From Canna indica (lineage: Eukaryota; Streptophyta; Magnoliopsida; Zingiberales; Cannaceae), in NCBI GenBank assembly GCA_034359265.1, contig CP136897.1, positions 31,979,501 through 32,043,500 of the forward strand: 64,000 nucleotides of DNA, given 5' to 3'. The notes beneath the pieces were generated by a model, which saw nothing but the letters and a program-made list of their open reading frames with translations, searched no databases and was not told where the DNA came from. How positions within the stretch are numbered: the stretch's first letter is position 1; each line of letters opens with the position of its first letter. Both the position numbers and the translations under genes were made by a program. Positions 11,280 to 22,481 of this stretch are shown in pieces.

Positions 11280-11647
11280 GTCATGCACTTCTGATCGTCG
11301 GCTAATAAGGGTGAGCGTCCGAGGGACAACTCGGGGTCATTTTCTTCGTCTCTTCGCGCGCGTTTCAGCGCCACGCGAAAAGCTAAAATCGGACAATAAT
11401 GCACGGAGTTACGCCCGTTTTAAACGAAAAATAATAATTGAAATGTTATTTTTCTTATTTATTTAAATTTTTTAATTTTTAGGGTCGGTTGGTCGATCGA
11501 GCCGGCCGTAGAGGTTGCGGCGGGCCCCACGCGGGCGATCGACAGCCTAGATTTATGGCGACGACGTCGTTCGTCCGTAACGTTTGGTTAGAAAGATTGG
11601 TAAAAAAAATGATCTCGTCGTGCAATCAAATAGGTAGTAAAAAAACA

Positions 11648-11700
11648 AGTGCAACACGAGGACTTCCCAGGGGGTCACCCATCCTAGTACTACTCTCGCC
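11648..11700 (-). pseudogene. Truncated 5S (nt 65-117 only), copy 26
   Basis: Third occurrence of the 53-bp fragment, fused to GTAGAGG spacer at 11700/11701. Confidence 0.93.
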
Positions 11701-11840
11701 GTAGAGGTTGCGGGGGGCCCCGCGCGGGCGATCGACAGCCAAGATTTATGGCGACCACGTCGTTCGTCCTTAACGTTTGGTTAGAAAGATTGGTAAAAAA
11801 TATGATCTCGTCGTGCAATCAAATAGGTAGTAAAAAAACA

Positions 11841-11957
11841 AGTGCAACACGAGGACTTGCCAGGGGGTCACCCATCCTAGTACTACTCTCGCCCAAGCAC
11901 GCTTAACTTCGGAGTTCTGATGGGATTCGGTGCCTTAGTGCTGGTATGATCGCACCC
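11841..11957 (-). rRNA. 5S rRNA gene, copy 27, altered -28 element
   Basis: Same gene sequence as the copy at 7767. ACATTAG at 11980-11986 replaces the usual upstream element. Confidence 0.95.
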
Positions 11958-12325
11958 GTCATGCACTTCTGATCGTCGGCTAATGTGGATGAGCGTCTGA
12001 GGGACAGCTCGGGGTCATTTTCTTCGTCTCTTCGCGCGCTTTTCAGCACCGTGTGAAAAGCTGAAATCGGACAATAATGCACGGAGTTACGCCCGTTTTA
12101 ATCGAAAAATAATATTTGAAGTGTTATTTTTCTTATTTATTTACAAATTTTAATTTTTCAGGTCGGTTGGTCGATCGAGCCGGCCGTAGAGGTTGCGGCG
12201 GGCCTCGCGCGGGAGATCGACAGCCAAATTTTATGTCGACGACGTCGTCCGTCCTTAACGTTTGGTTAGAAAGATTGGTAAAAAAAATGATCTCGTCGTG
12301 CAATCAAATAGGTAGTAAAAAAAAA

Positions 12326-12442
12326 GGTGCAACACGAGGACTTCCCAAGGGGTCACCCATTCTAGTACCACTCTCGCGCAAGCACGCTTAACTTCAGAGT
12401 TCTGATGGGATCCGGTGCGTTAGTGCTAGTATGTTCGCACCC
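12326..12442 (-). rRNA. 5S rRNA gene, copy 28 (B set)
   Basis: Full length. B set plus nt82 G>A, nt47 C>T and nt9 T>A. Its downstream spacer is of the block a/b/c type, while gene and upstream flank match copy 20, suggesting exchange between unit types. Confidence 0.95.
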
Positions 12443-12810
12443 GTCATGCACTTCTGATCGTCGGCTAATAAGGGTGAGCGTCCGAGGGACAACTCGGGGT
12501 CATTTTCTTCGTCTCTTCGCGTGCCTTTCAGCGCCACGTGAAAAGCTGAAATCGAACAATAATGCACGGAGTTACGCCCGTTTTAAACGAAAAATAATAA
12601 TTGAAATGTTATTTTTATTATTTATTTAAAAATTTAAATTTTTCGGGTCGTTTGGTCGATCGAGCAGGCCGTAGAGGTTGCAGCGGGCCCCGCGCGAGCG
12701 ATCGACAGCCAAATTTCATGGCTACGATGTCGTCCGTCCTTAACGTTTGGTTAGAAAGATTGGTAAAAAAAATGATCTCGTCGTGCAATCAAATAGGTAG
12801 TAAAAAAAAA

Positions 12811-12927
12811 GATGCAACGCGAGGACTTCCCAAGGGGTCACCCATCCTAGTACCACTCTCGCGCAAGCACGCTTAACTTCGGAGTTCTGATGGGATACGG
12901 TGCGTTAGTGCTAGTATGATCGCACCC
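12811..12927 (-). rRNA. 5S rRNA gene, copy 29 (B set)
   Basis: B set plus nt116 C>T, nt109 T>C, nt31 G>T. Duplicated at 15236, 2,425 bp away. Confidence 0.95.
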
Positions 12928-13295
12928 GTTATGCACTTCTGATCGTCGGCTAATAAGGGTGAGCGTCCGTGGGGCAACTCGGGGTCATTTTCTTCGTCTC
13001 TTCGCGTGCCTTTCAGCGCCACGCGAAAAGCTGAATTCGGACAATAATGCACGGAGTTACGCCCGTTTTAAACGAAAAATAATAATTGAAATGTTAATTT
13101 TCTTATTTATTTACAAATTTTAATTTTTTGGGTCGGTTGGTCGATCGAGCCGGCCGTAGAGGTTGCGGCGGGCCCCGCGCGGGCGATCGACAGCCATGAT
13201 TTATGGCGACGACGTCGTCCGTCCTTAACGTTTGGTTAGAAAGATTGGTAAAAAAAATTATCTCGTCGTGCAATCAAATAGGTAGTAAAAAAACA

Positions 13296-13412
13296 AGTGC
13301 AGCACGAGGACTTCCCAGGGGGTCACCCATCCTAGTACTACTCTCGCCCACACACGCTTAACTTCGGAGTTCTGATGGGATCCGGTGCGTTAGTGCTAGT
13401 ATGATCGCACCG
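13296..13412 (-). rRNA. 5S rRNA gene, copy 30
   Basis: Changes: nt117 C>T, 111 T>C, 62 T>G, 61 C>T (box A), 15 C>T, and nt1 G>C, so the transcript would start with C rather than the usual purine. Duplicated at 15721. Confidence 0.93.
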
Positions 13413-13780
13413 GTCATGCACTTCTGATCGTCGGCTAATAAGGGTGAGCATCCGAGGGACAACTCGGGGTCATTTTCTTCGTCTCTTCACGTGCCTTTCA
13501 GCGCCACGTGAAAAGCTGAAATCGGACAATAATGTACGGAGTTACGCCCGTTTTAAACGAAAAATAATAATTGAAATGTTATTTTTCTTATTTATTTACA
13601 AATTTTAATTTTTCGGATTGGTTGGTCGATCGAGCCTGCCGTAGAGGTTGCGGCGGGCCCCGCGCGGGCGATCGACAGCCAAGATTTATGGCGACGACGT
13701 CATTCGTCCTTAACGTTTGGTTAGAAAGATTGGTAAAAAAAATGATCTCGTCGTGCAATCAAATAGGTAGTAAAAAAACA

Positions 13781-13897
13781 AGTGCAACACGAGGACTTGC
13801 CAGGCGGTCACCCATCCTAGTACTACTCTCGCCCAAGCACGCTTAACTTCGGAGTTCTGATGGGATTCGGTGCCTTAGTGCTGGTATGATCGCACCC
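13781..13897 (-). rRNA. 5S rRNA gene, copy 31, altered -28 element
   Basis: Changes: nt117 C>T, 99 G>C, 93 C>G, 31 G>A, 24 C>G. Upstream ACATTAG at 13920-13926. A relative of copies 6, 18 and 27 outside the repeated block. Confidence 0.94.
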
Positions 13898-14265
13898 GTC
13901 GTGCACTTCTGATCGTCGGCTAATGTGGATGAGCGTCTGAGGGACAGCTCGGGGTCATTTTCTTCGTCTCTTCGCGCGCTTTTCAGCACCGTGTGAAAAG
14001 CTGAAATCGGACAATAATGCACGGAGTTACGCCCGTTTTAATCGAAAAATAATATTTGAAATGTTATTTTTCTTATTTATTTACAAATTTTAATTTTTCA
14101 GGTCGGTTGGTCGATCGAGCCGGCCGTAGAGGTTGCGGCGGGCCCCGCGCGGGCGATTGACAGCCAAATTTTATGTCGACGACATCGTCCGTCCTTAACG
14201 TTTGGTTAGAAAGATTGGTAAAAAAAATGATCTCGTCGTGCAATCAAATAGGTAGTAAAAAAAAA

Positions 14266-14382
14266 GGTGCAACACGAGGACTTCCCAGGGGGTCACCCAT
14301 CCTAGTACTACTCTCGCCCAAGCACGCTTGACTGCGGAGTTCTGATGGGATCCGGTGCGTTAGTGCTGGTATGATCGCACCC
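14266..14382 (-). rRNA. 5S rRNA gene, copy 32
   Basis: Full length. Only nt53 T>C (box A) and nt49 A>C differ. Confidence 0.97.
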
Positions 14383-14750
14383 ATCATGCACTTTTGATCG
14401 TCGGCTAATAAGGGTGAGCGTCCGAGGGATAGCTCGGGGTCATTTTCTTCGTCTCTTCGCGCGCCTTTTAGCGCCACGTGAAAAGCTGAAATCGGACAAT
14501 AATGCACGGAGTTACGCCCGTTTTAAACGAAAAATAATAATTGAAATGTTATATTTCTTATTTATTTACAAATTTTATTTTTTCGGGTCGGTTGGTCGAT
14601 CGAGCCGGCCGTAGAGGTTGCGGCGGGCCCCGCGCGGGCGATCGACAGCCAAATTTTATGTCGACGACGTCGTCCGTCCTTAACGTTTGGTTAGAAAGAT
14701 TGGTAAAAAAAATGATCTCGTCGTGCAATCAAATAGGTAGTAAAAAAAAA

Positions 14751-14867
14751 GGTGCAACACGAGGACTTCCCAGGGGTTCACCCATCCTAGTACTACTCTC
14801 GCCCAGGCACGCTTAACTTCGGAGTTCTGATGGGATCCGGTGCATTAGTGCTCGTATGATCGCACCC
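14751..14867 (-). rRNA. 5S rRNA gene, copy 33
   Basis: Changes: nt91 C>A, 62 T>C, 24 C>T, 15 C>G. Confidence 0.95.
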
Positions 14868-15235
14868 GTCATGCACTTCTGATCGTCGGCTAATAAGGGT
14901 GAGCGTCCGAGGTATAGCTCGGGGTCATTTTCTTCGTCTCTTCGCGCGCCTTTTAGAGCCATGTGAAAAGGTGAAATCGGACAATAATGCACGGAGTTAC
15001 GCCCGTTTTAAACGAAAAATAATAATTGAAATGTTATATTTCTTATTTATTTACAATTTTTATTTTTTCGGGTCGGTTGGTCGATCGAGCCGGCCGTAGA
15101 GGTTACGGCGGGCCCCGCGCGGGCAATCGACAGCCAAATTTTATGTCGACGACGTCGTCCGTCCTTAACGTTTGGTTAGAAAGATTGGTAAAAAAAATGA
15201 TCTCGTCGTGCAATCAAATAGGTAGTAAAAAAAAA

Positions 15236-15352
15236 GATGCAACGCGAGGACTTCCCAAGGGGTCACCCATCCTAGTACCACTCTCGCGCAAGCACGCTTA
15301 ACTTCGGAGTTCTGATGGGATACGGTGCGTTAGTGCTAGTATGATCGCACCC
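15236..15352 (-). rRNA. 5S rRNA gene, copy 34 (B set)
   Basis: Same sequence as the copy at 12811. Confidence 0.95.
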
Positions 15353-15720
15353 GTTATGCACTTCTGATCGTCGGCTAATAAGGGTGAGCGTCCGTGGGGC
15401 AACTCGGGGTCATTTTCTTCGTCTCTTCGCGTGCCTTTCAGCGCCACGCGAAAAGCTGAAATCGGACAATAATGCACGGAGTTACGCCTGTTTTAAACGA
15501 AAAATAATAATTGAAATGTTAATTTTCTTATTTATTTACAAATTTTAATTTTTCGGGTAGGTTGGTCGATCGAGCCGGCCGTAGAGGTTGCGGCGGGCCC
15601 CGCGCGGGCGATCGACAGCCATGATTTATGGCGACGACGTCGTTCGTCCTTAACGTTTGGTTAGAAAGATTGGTAACAAAAATTATCTCGTCGTGCAATC
15701 AAATAGGTAGTAAAAAAACA

Positions 15721-15837
15721 AGTGCAGCACGAGGACTTCCCAGGGGGTCACCCATCCTAGTACTACTCTCGCCCACACACGCTTAACTTCGGAGTTCTGA
15801 TGGGATCCGGTGCGTTAGTGCTAGTATGATCGCACCG
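15721..15837 (-). rRNA. 5S rRNA gene, copy 35
   Basis: Same sequence as the copy at 13296, including nt1 G>C and the paired nt61-62 box A changes. Confidence 0.93.
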
Positions 15838-16205
15838 GTCATGCACTTCTGATCGTCGGCTAATAAGGGTGAGCATCCGAGGGACAACTAGGGGTCATTT
15901 TCTTCGTCTCTTCAGGTGCCTTTCAGCGCCACGTGAAAAGCTGAAATCGGACAATAATGGACGGAGTTACGCCCATTTTAAACGAAAAATAATAATTGAA
16001 ATGTTATTTTTCTTATTTATTTACAAATTTTAATTTTTCGGATCGGTTGGTCGATCGAGCCAGCTGTAGAGGTTGCGGCGGGACCCGCGCGGGCGATCGA
16101 CAGCCAAGATTTATGGCGACGACGTCGTCCGTCCTTAACGTTTGGTTAGAAAGATTGGTAAAAAAAATGATCTCGTCGTGCAATCAAATAGGTAGTAAAC
16201 AAAAA

Positions 16206-16338
16206 GGTGCAACACGAGGACTTCCCAAGGGGTCACCCATCCTAGTACCACTCTCGCGCAAGCACGCTTAACTTCGGAGTTCTGATTGTCGCACTCGATC
16301 CTAGGATCCGGTGCATTAATGCTGGTATGATCGCACTC
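16206..16338 (-). pseudogene. 5S with 16-bp insertion, copy 36
   Basis: Spans 133 bp. Between nt36 and nt38 the gene gains a net 16 bp; 17 new bases (16287-16303) replace one. They contain TCGCACTCGAT, nearly the same as the gene's own start and 5' flank at 16331-16341, so they look like a templated copy of it. The 3' half carries the B changes at nt95, 74 and 65, while nt15 is the majority base; nt24 C>T, nt20 C>T and nt2 G>A also occur. The insertion should disturb RNA folding. Confidence 0.88.
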
Positions 16339-16706
16339 GATATGCACTTCTGATCGTCGGCTAATAAGGGTGAGCGTCCGAGGGACAGCTCGGGGTCATT
16401 TTCTTTGTCTCTTCGCGCGCCTTTCAGCGACACGTGAAAAGCTGAAATCGGACAATAATGCACGGAGTGACGCCCGTTTTAAACGAAAAATAATAATTGA
16501 ATTGTTATTTTTCTTATTTATTTACAAATTTTAATTTTTCGGGTTGGTTGGTCGATCGAGCCGGCCGTAGAGGTTGCGGCGGGCCCCGCGCGGGCAGTCG
16601 ACAGCCAAGATTTATGTCGACGACGTCGTCCGTTCTTAACGTTTGGTTAGAAAGATTGGTAAAAAAAATGATCTCGTCGTGCAATCAAATAGGTAGTAAA
16701 AAAACA

Positions 16707-16823
16707 AGTGCAACACGAGGACTTCCCAGGGAGTCACCCATCCTAGTACTACTCTCGCCCAAGCACGCTTAACTTCAGAGTTCTGATGGGATCCTGTGCG
16801 TTAGTGCTGGTATGATCGCACTC
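16707..16823 (-). rRNA. 5S rRNA gene, copy 37
   Basis: Changes: nt117 C>T, 92 C>T, 47 C>T, 29 C>A, 2 G>A. T-run interrupted by G. The nt2 change is shared with the neighbouring insertion-bearing copy. Confidence 0.94.
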
Positions 16824-17192
16824 GATATGCACTTCTGATCATCGGCTAATAAGGGTGAGCGTCTGAGGGAGAGTTCGGGGGTCATTTTCTTCGTCTCTTC
16901 GCGCCCCTTTCAGCGCCACGTGAAAAGCTAAAAACGGACAATAATGCAAGGAGTTACGCCCGTTTTAAACGAAAAATAATAATTGAAATGTTATTTTTCT
17001 TATTTATTTACAAATTTTAATTTTTCGGGTCGGTTGGTCGATCGAGCCGGCCGTAGAGGTTGCGGCGGGCCCCGCGCGGGCGATCGACAACCAAATTTTA
17101 TGGCGACGACGTCGTCCGTCCTTAACGTTTGGTTAGAAAGATTGGTAAAAAAAATGATCTCGTCGTGCAATCAAGTAGGTAGGAAAAAAAAA

Positions 17193-17300
17193 GGTGCAAC
17201 ACGAGGACTTCCCCGGGGGTCAGCCATCCTAGTACTACTCTTGCCCAAGCATGCTTAACTTCGGAGTTCTGATGGGATCCGGTGCGTTAGAGCTAGTATG
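17193..17300 (-). pseudogene. 5'-truncated 5S (nt 10-117), copy 38
   Basis: The first nine transcribed bases, the promoter flank and most of a spacer are missing. At about 17300 the gene runs straight into spacer reading GCGACGACG. TATG is shared by both sequences at the junction. Other changes: nt96 T>G, 87 G>C, 68 G>A, 58 G>A, 19 A>T, 15 C>T. Internal boxes remain but there is no normal start site. Confidence 0.9.
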
Positions 17301-17390
17301 GCGACGACGTCGTCCGTCCTTAATGTTTGGTTAGAAAGATTGGTAAAAAAAATGATCTCGTCGTGCAATCAAATACGTAGTAAAAAAAAA

Positions 17391-17507
17391 GGTGCAACAC
17401 GAGGACTTTCCAGACGGTCAACCATCCTAGTACTACTCTCTCCCAAGCACGCTTAACTTCGGAGTTCTGAAGGGATCCGGTGCGTTAGTGCTGGTATGAT
17501 CGAACCC
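17391..17507 (-). rRNA. 5S rRNA gene, copy 39 (diverged)
   Basis: Changes: nt99 G>A, 94 C>T, 93 C>G, 87 G>T (three in box C), 67 C>A (IE), 37 A>T, 5 G>T. The next gene start to the left is only 198 bp away because of the deletion. Confidence 0.9.
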
Positions 17508-17876
17508 GTCGTGCACGTCTGATCGTCGGCTAATAAGGTTTTGCGTCCGAGGGACAGCTCGGGGTCATTTTCTTCGTCTCTTCGCGCGCCTTTCAGCGCC
17601 ACGTGAAAAGCTGAAATCGGACAATAATGTACGGAGTTACGCCCGTTTTAAACGAAAAATAATAATTGAAATGTTATTTTTCTTATTTATTTACAAATTT
17701 TAATTTTTCGGGTCGGTTGGTCGATCGAGCCGGCCGTAGAGCTTGTGGCGGGCCCCGCGCGGGCGATCGACAGCCAAGATTTATGCCGACGATGTCGTCC
17801 GTCCTTAACGTTTGGTTAGAAAGATTGGTAAAAAAAATGATCTTCGTCGTTCAATCAAATAGGTAGTAAAAAAACA

Positions 17877-17993
17877 AGTGCAACACGAGTACTTCCCTGG
17901 GCGTCACCCATCCTAGTACTACTCTCGCCCAAGCACGCTTAACTTCGGAGTTCTGATGGGATCCGGTGCGTTAGTGCTGTTATGATTCCACCC
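17877..17993 (-). rRNA. 5S rRNA gene, copy 40 (diverged)
   Basis: Changes: nt117 C>T, 105 C>A, 96 T>A, 92 C>G, 14 C>A, 7 G>A, 6 C>G. T-run interrupted by G. Confidence 0.9.
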
Positions 17994-18361
17994 GTCATGC
18001 ACTTCTGATCGTCGGCTAATAAGGGTGAGCGTCCGACGGACAGCTCGGGGTCATTTTCTTCGTCTCTTCGCGCGCCTTTCAGCGCCACGTGAAAAACTAA
18101 AATCGGACAATAATGCACGGAGTTACGCCCGTTTTAAACGTAAAATAATAATTGAAATGTTATTTTTCTTATTTATTTACAAATTTTAATTTTTCGCGTC
18201 GGTTGGTCGATAGAGCCGGCCGTAGAGGTTGCGGCGGGCCCCGTGCGGGCGATCGACAGCCAAATTTTATGGCGACGACGTCGTCCGTCCTTAGCGTTTG
18301 GTTAGAAAGATTAGTAAAAAAAATGATCTCGTCGTGCAGTCAAATAGGTAGTAAAAAAATA

Positions 18362-18478
18362 AGTGCAACACAAGGACTTCCCAAGGGGTCACCCATCCTA
18401 GTACTACTCTCGCCCAAGCACGCTTAACTTCGGAGTTCTGATGGGATCCGGTGCATTACTGCTGGTATGATCGCAACC
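18362..18478 (-). rRNA. 5S rRNA gene, copy 41
   Basis: Changes: nt117 C>T, 107 C>T, 95 C>T, 24 C>T, 20 C>G, 3 G>T. The T-run reads TT-A-T7. Confidence 0.92.
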
Positions 18479-18760
18479 ATCATGCACTTCTGATCGTCGG
18501 CTAATAAGGGTGAGCGTCCGAGGGATAGCTCGGGGTCATTTTCTTCGTCTCTTCGCGCGCCTTTTAGCGCCACGTGAAAAGCTGAAATCGGACAATAATG
18601 CACGGAGTTACGCCCGTTTTAAACGAAAAATAATAATTGAAATGTTATATTTCGTATTTATTTACAAATTTTAATTTTTCGGGTCGGTTGGTCGATCGAG
18701 CCGGCCGTAGAGGTTGCGGCGGGCCCCGCGCGGGCGATCGACGGCCAAATTTTATGTCGA

Positions 18761-18785
18761 CGTTAGTGCTGGTATGATCGCACCC
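18761..18785 (-). pseudogene. 5S remnant (nt 1-25), copy 42
   Basis: Only the first 25 bases of the gene are left. Everything from nt26 through the 3' end, terminator and adjoining spacer up to ATGTCGACG is deleted; the junction shares CG. All internal promoter boxes are gone, so it cannot be an active 5S gene although its upstream flank is intact. Confidence 0.9.
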
Positions 18786-19141
18786 GTCATGCACTTCTGA
18801 TCGTCGGCTAATAAGGGTGAGCGTCCGAGTGATAGCTCGGGGTCATTTTGTTCGTCTCTTCGTGCGCCTTTTAGCGCCACGTGAAAAGCTGAAATCGGAC
18901 AATAATGCATGGAGTTACGCCCGTTATAAACGAAAAATAATAATTGAACTGTTATATTTCTTATTTATTTACATATTTTAATTTTTCGGGTCGGTTGCTC
19001 AATCGAGCCGGCCGTAGAGGTTGCGGCGGGCGATCGAGAGCCAAATTTTTTGTCGACGACGTCATCTGTCCTTAACGTTTGGTTAGAAAGATTGGTAAAA
19101 AAATGATCTCGTCGTGCAATCAAATAGGTAGTAAAAAAAAA

Positions 19142-19257
19142 GGTGCAACACGAGGACTTCCCAGGGGTCACCCATCCTAGTACTACCCTCGCCCAAGTAC
19201 GCTTAACTTCAGAGTTCTGATGGGATCCGGTGCGTTAGTGCTGGTATGATCGCACCC
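19142..19257 (-). rRNA. 5S rRNA gene, copy 43 (1-nt deletion in box C)
   Basis: 116 bp. One C is missing from the run nt91-95, inside box C; also nt71 A>G (IE), 60 G>A, 47 C>T. The same combination is in the next copy. The upstream GC-rich spacer on its 3' side has the 11-bp deletion seen in a few other units. Confidence 0.92.
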
Positions 19258-19624
19258 GTCATGCACCTCTGATCGTCGGCTAATAAGGGTGAGCATCCGA
19301 GGGACAGCTCGGGGTCATTTTCTTCGTCTCTTTGCGCGCCTTTTAGCGCCACGTGAAAAGCTGAAATCGGACAATAATGCACGGAGTTACGCCCGTTTTA
19401 AACGAAAAATAATAATTGAAATGTTATTTTTCTTATTTATTTACAAATTTTAACTTTTCGGGTCGGTTGGTCGATCGAGCCGGCCGAAGAGGTTGCGGCT
19501 GGCCCGGCGCGGGCGATCGACAGGAAAATTTATGTCGACGACGTCGTCCGTCCTTAACGTTTGGTTAGAAAGATTGGTAAAAAAAATGATCTCGTCGTGC
19601 AATCAAATAGGTAGTAAAAAAAAA

Positions 19625-19740
19625 GGTGCAACACGAGGACTTCCCAGGGGTCACCCATCCTAGTACTACCCTCGCCCAAGTACGCTTAACTTCAGAGTTC
19701 TGATGGGATCCGGTGCGTTAGTGCTGGTATGATCGCACCC
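19625..19740 (-). rRNA. 5S rRNA gene, copy 44 (1-nt deletion in box C)
   Basis: Adjacent sister of copy 43 with the same four differences, 483 bp away; a recent single-unit duplication. Confidence 0.92.
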
Positions 19741-20107
19741 GTCATGCACCTCTGATCGTCGGCTAATAAGGGTGAGCATCCGAGGGACAGCTCGGGGTCA
19801 TTTTCTTCGTCTCTTCGCGCGCCTTTTAGCGCCACGTGAAAAGCTGAAATCGGACAATAATGCACGGAGTTACGCCCGTTTTAAACGAAAAATAATAATT
19901 GAAATGTTATTTTTCTTATTTATTTACAAATTTTAACTTTTCGGGTCGGTTGGTCGATCGAGCCGGCCGAAGAGGTTGCGGCTGGCCCGGCGCGGGCGAT
20001 CGAGAGCCAAATTTATGTCGACGACGTCGTCCGTCCTTAACGTTTGGTTAGAAAGATTGGTAAAAAAAATTATCTCGTCGTGCAATCAAATAGTTAGTGA
20101 AAAAAAT

Positions 20108-20224
20108 GGTGCAACACGAGGACTTCCCAGGGGGTCACCCATACTAGTACTACTCTCGCCCAAGCACGCTTAACTTCGGAGTTCTGATGGGATCCGGTGC
20201 GCTACTACTGGTATGATCGCACCC
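20108..20224 (-). rRNA. 5S rRNA gene, copy 45
   Basis: Changes: nt82 G>T (box C), 23 A>G, 20 C>G, 18 C>T. A single A separates the gene end from a T7 run. Confidence 0.93.
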
Positions 20225-20592
20225 ATCATGCACTTCTGATCGTCGGCTAATAAGGGTGAGCGTCCGAGTGATAGCTCGGGGTCATTTTCTTCGTCTCTTC
20301 GCGCGCCTTTTAGCGCCACGTGAAAAGCTGAAATCGGACAATAATGCACGGAGTTACGCCCGTTATAAACGAAAAATAATAATTGAAATGTTATTTTTCT
20401 TATTTATTGACAAATTTTAATTTTTCGGGTCGGTTGGTCGATCGAGCCGGCCGTAGAGGTTGCGGCGGCCCCCGCACGGGCGATCGAGAGCCAAATTTTA
20501 TGTCGACGACGTCGTCTGTCCTTAACGTTTGGTTAGAAAGATTGGTAAAAAAAATGATCTCGTCGTGCAATCAAATAGTTAGTAAAAAAAAA

Positions 20593-20709
20593 GGTGCAAA
20601 ACGAGGACTTCCCAGGGGGTCACCCATCCTAGTACTCCTCTCGCCCAAGCACACTAAACTTCGGAGTTCTGATGGGATCCGGTGCGTTAGTGCTGGTATG
20701 ATCGCACCC
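20593..20709 (-). rRNA. 5S rRNA gene, copy 46
   Basis: Changes: nt110 G>T, 73 T>G, 57 C>T, 54 A>T (the last two in box A). Confidence 0.94.
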
Positions 20710-21077
20710 GTCATGCACTTCTGATCGTCGGCTAATAAGGGTGAGCGTCCGAGTGATAGCTCGGGGTCATTTTCTTCGTCTCTTCGCGCGCCTTTTAGCG
20801 CCACGTGAAAAGCTGAAATCGGACAATAATGCACGGAGTTACGCCCGTTTTAAACGAAAAATAATATTTGAAATGTTATTTTTCTTATTTATTGACAAAT
20901 TTTAATTTTTCGGGTCGGTTGGTCGATCGAGCCGGCCGTAGAGGTTGCGGCTAGCCCCGCGCGGGCGATCGACAGCCAAATTTTATGTCGACGACGTCGT
21001 CCGTCCTTAACGTTTGGTTAGAAAGATTGGTAAAAAAAATGATCTCGTCGTGCAATTAAATAGGTAGTAAAAAAAAA

Positions 21078-21194
21078 GGTGCAACACGAGGACTTCCCAG
21101 GGGGTCACCCATCCTAGTACTACCCTCGCCCAAGTACGCTTAACTTCAGAGTTCTGATGGGATCCGGTGCGTTAGTGCTGGTATGATCGCACCC
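21078..21194 (-). rRNA. 5S rRNA gene, copy 47
   Basis: Changes: nt71 A>G, 60 G>A, 47 C>T, as in the copies at 19142 and 19625 but with all five C's in box C, so it is the undeleted form of that lineage. Confidence 0.96.
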
Positions 21195-21559
21195 GTCCTG
21201 CACTTTTGATCGTCGGCTAATAAGGGTGAGCGTTCAAGGGATAGCTCGGGGTCATTTTCTTCGTCTCTTCGCGCCTTTCAGCGCCACGTGAAAAGCTGAA
21301 ATCGGACAATAATGCACGGAGTTACGCCCGTTTTAAACGAAAAATAAGATTTGAAATTTTATTTTTCTTATTTATTTACAAATTTTAATTTTTCGGGTCG
21401 GTTGGTCGATCGAGCCGGCCGTAGAGGTTGCGGCTGGCCCCGCGCGGGCGATCGACAGGAAAATTTATGTCGACGACGTCGTCCGTCCTTAACGTTTGGT
21501 TAGAAAGATTGGTAAAAAAAATGATCTCGTCGTGCAATCAAATAGGTAGTAAAAAAAAA

Positions 21560-21676
21560 GGTTCAACAAGAGGACTTCCCAGGGGGTCACCCATCCTAGT
21601 ACTACTCTCGCCCAAGCACGCTTAACTTCAGAGTTCTGATGGGATCCGGTGCGTTAGTGCTGGTATGATCGCACCC
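21560..21676 (-). rRNA. 5S rRNA gene, copy 48
   Basis: Changes: nt114 C>A, 108 G>T, 47 C>T. Confidence 0.96.
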
Positions 21677-22044
21677 ATCATACACTTCTGATCGTCGACT
21701 AATAAGGGTGAGCGTCCGAGGGATAGCTCGGGGTCATTTTCTTCGTCTCTTCGCGCGCCTTTTAGCGCCACGTGAAAAGCTGAAATCGGACAATAATGCA
21801 CGGAGTTACGCCCGTTTTAAACGAAAAATAATAATTGAAATGTTATTTTTCTTATTTATTTACAAATTTTAATTTTTCGGGTCGGTTGGTCGATCGAGCC
21901 GGCCGTAGAGGTTGCGGCGGGCCCCGCGCGGGCGATCGACGGCCAAATTTTATGTCGACGACGTCGTCCGTCCTTAATGTTTGGTTAGAAAGATTGCTAA
22001 AAAAAATGATATCGTCGTGCAATCAAATAGGTAGTAAAAAAAAA

Positions 22045-22113
22045 AGTGCAACACGAGGACTTCCCAAGGGGTCCGATGGGATCCGATGCGTTAGTGCTGG
22101 TATGATCGCTCCC
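22045..22113 (-). pseudogene. Internally deleted 5S, copy 49
   Basis: 69 bp long: 48 bp are missing between about nt40 and nt88, removing box A, IE and most of box C while leaving both gene ends. Other changes: nt117 C>T, 95 C>T, 28 C>T, 4 T>A. It cannot bind TFIIIA normally. Confidence 0.92.
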
Positions 22114-22481
22114 GTCGTGCACTTCTGATCGTCGGCTAATAAGGGTGAGCGTCCAAGGGATAGCTCGGGGTCATTTTCTTCGTCTCTTTGTGCGCCTTTC
22201 AGCGCCACGTGAAAAGCTGAAATCTGACAATAATGCACGGAGTTACGCCCGTTTTAAACGAAAAATAATAATTGAAATGTTATTTTTCTTATTTATTTAC
22301 AAATTTTAATTTTTCGGGTCGGTTGGTCGATCGAACCGGCCGTAGAGGTTGCGGCGGGCCCCGCGCGGGCGATCGACAGCCAAATTTTATGGCGACGATG
22401 TCGTCCGTCCTTATCGTTTGGTTAGAAAGATTGGTAAAAAAAATGATCTCGTCGTTCAATCAAATAGGTAGTAAAAAAATA

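Larger units (their letters stand above)
9221..12184. repeat. Higher-order block, copy c
   Basis: Units 21-27, matching copy b at an exact offset of 4,074 bp through six successive genes, including the truncated 5S. Downstream of about 12,184 the match breaks down and unit 28 is of another type. Confidence 0.9.
12811..13780. repeat. Two-unit duplication, first copy
   Basis: Units 29-30 recur at 15236-16205 with the same private changes in both genes and nearly the same spacers. Offset is 2,425 bp (five unit lengths). Confidence 0.85.
15236..16205. repeat. Two-unit duplication, second copy
   Basis: Units 34-35, partner of 12811-13780. The following unit (the insertion-bearing copy) has no counterpart after the first copy. 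Confidence 0.85.
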
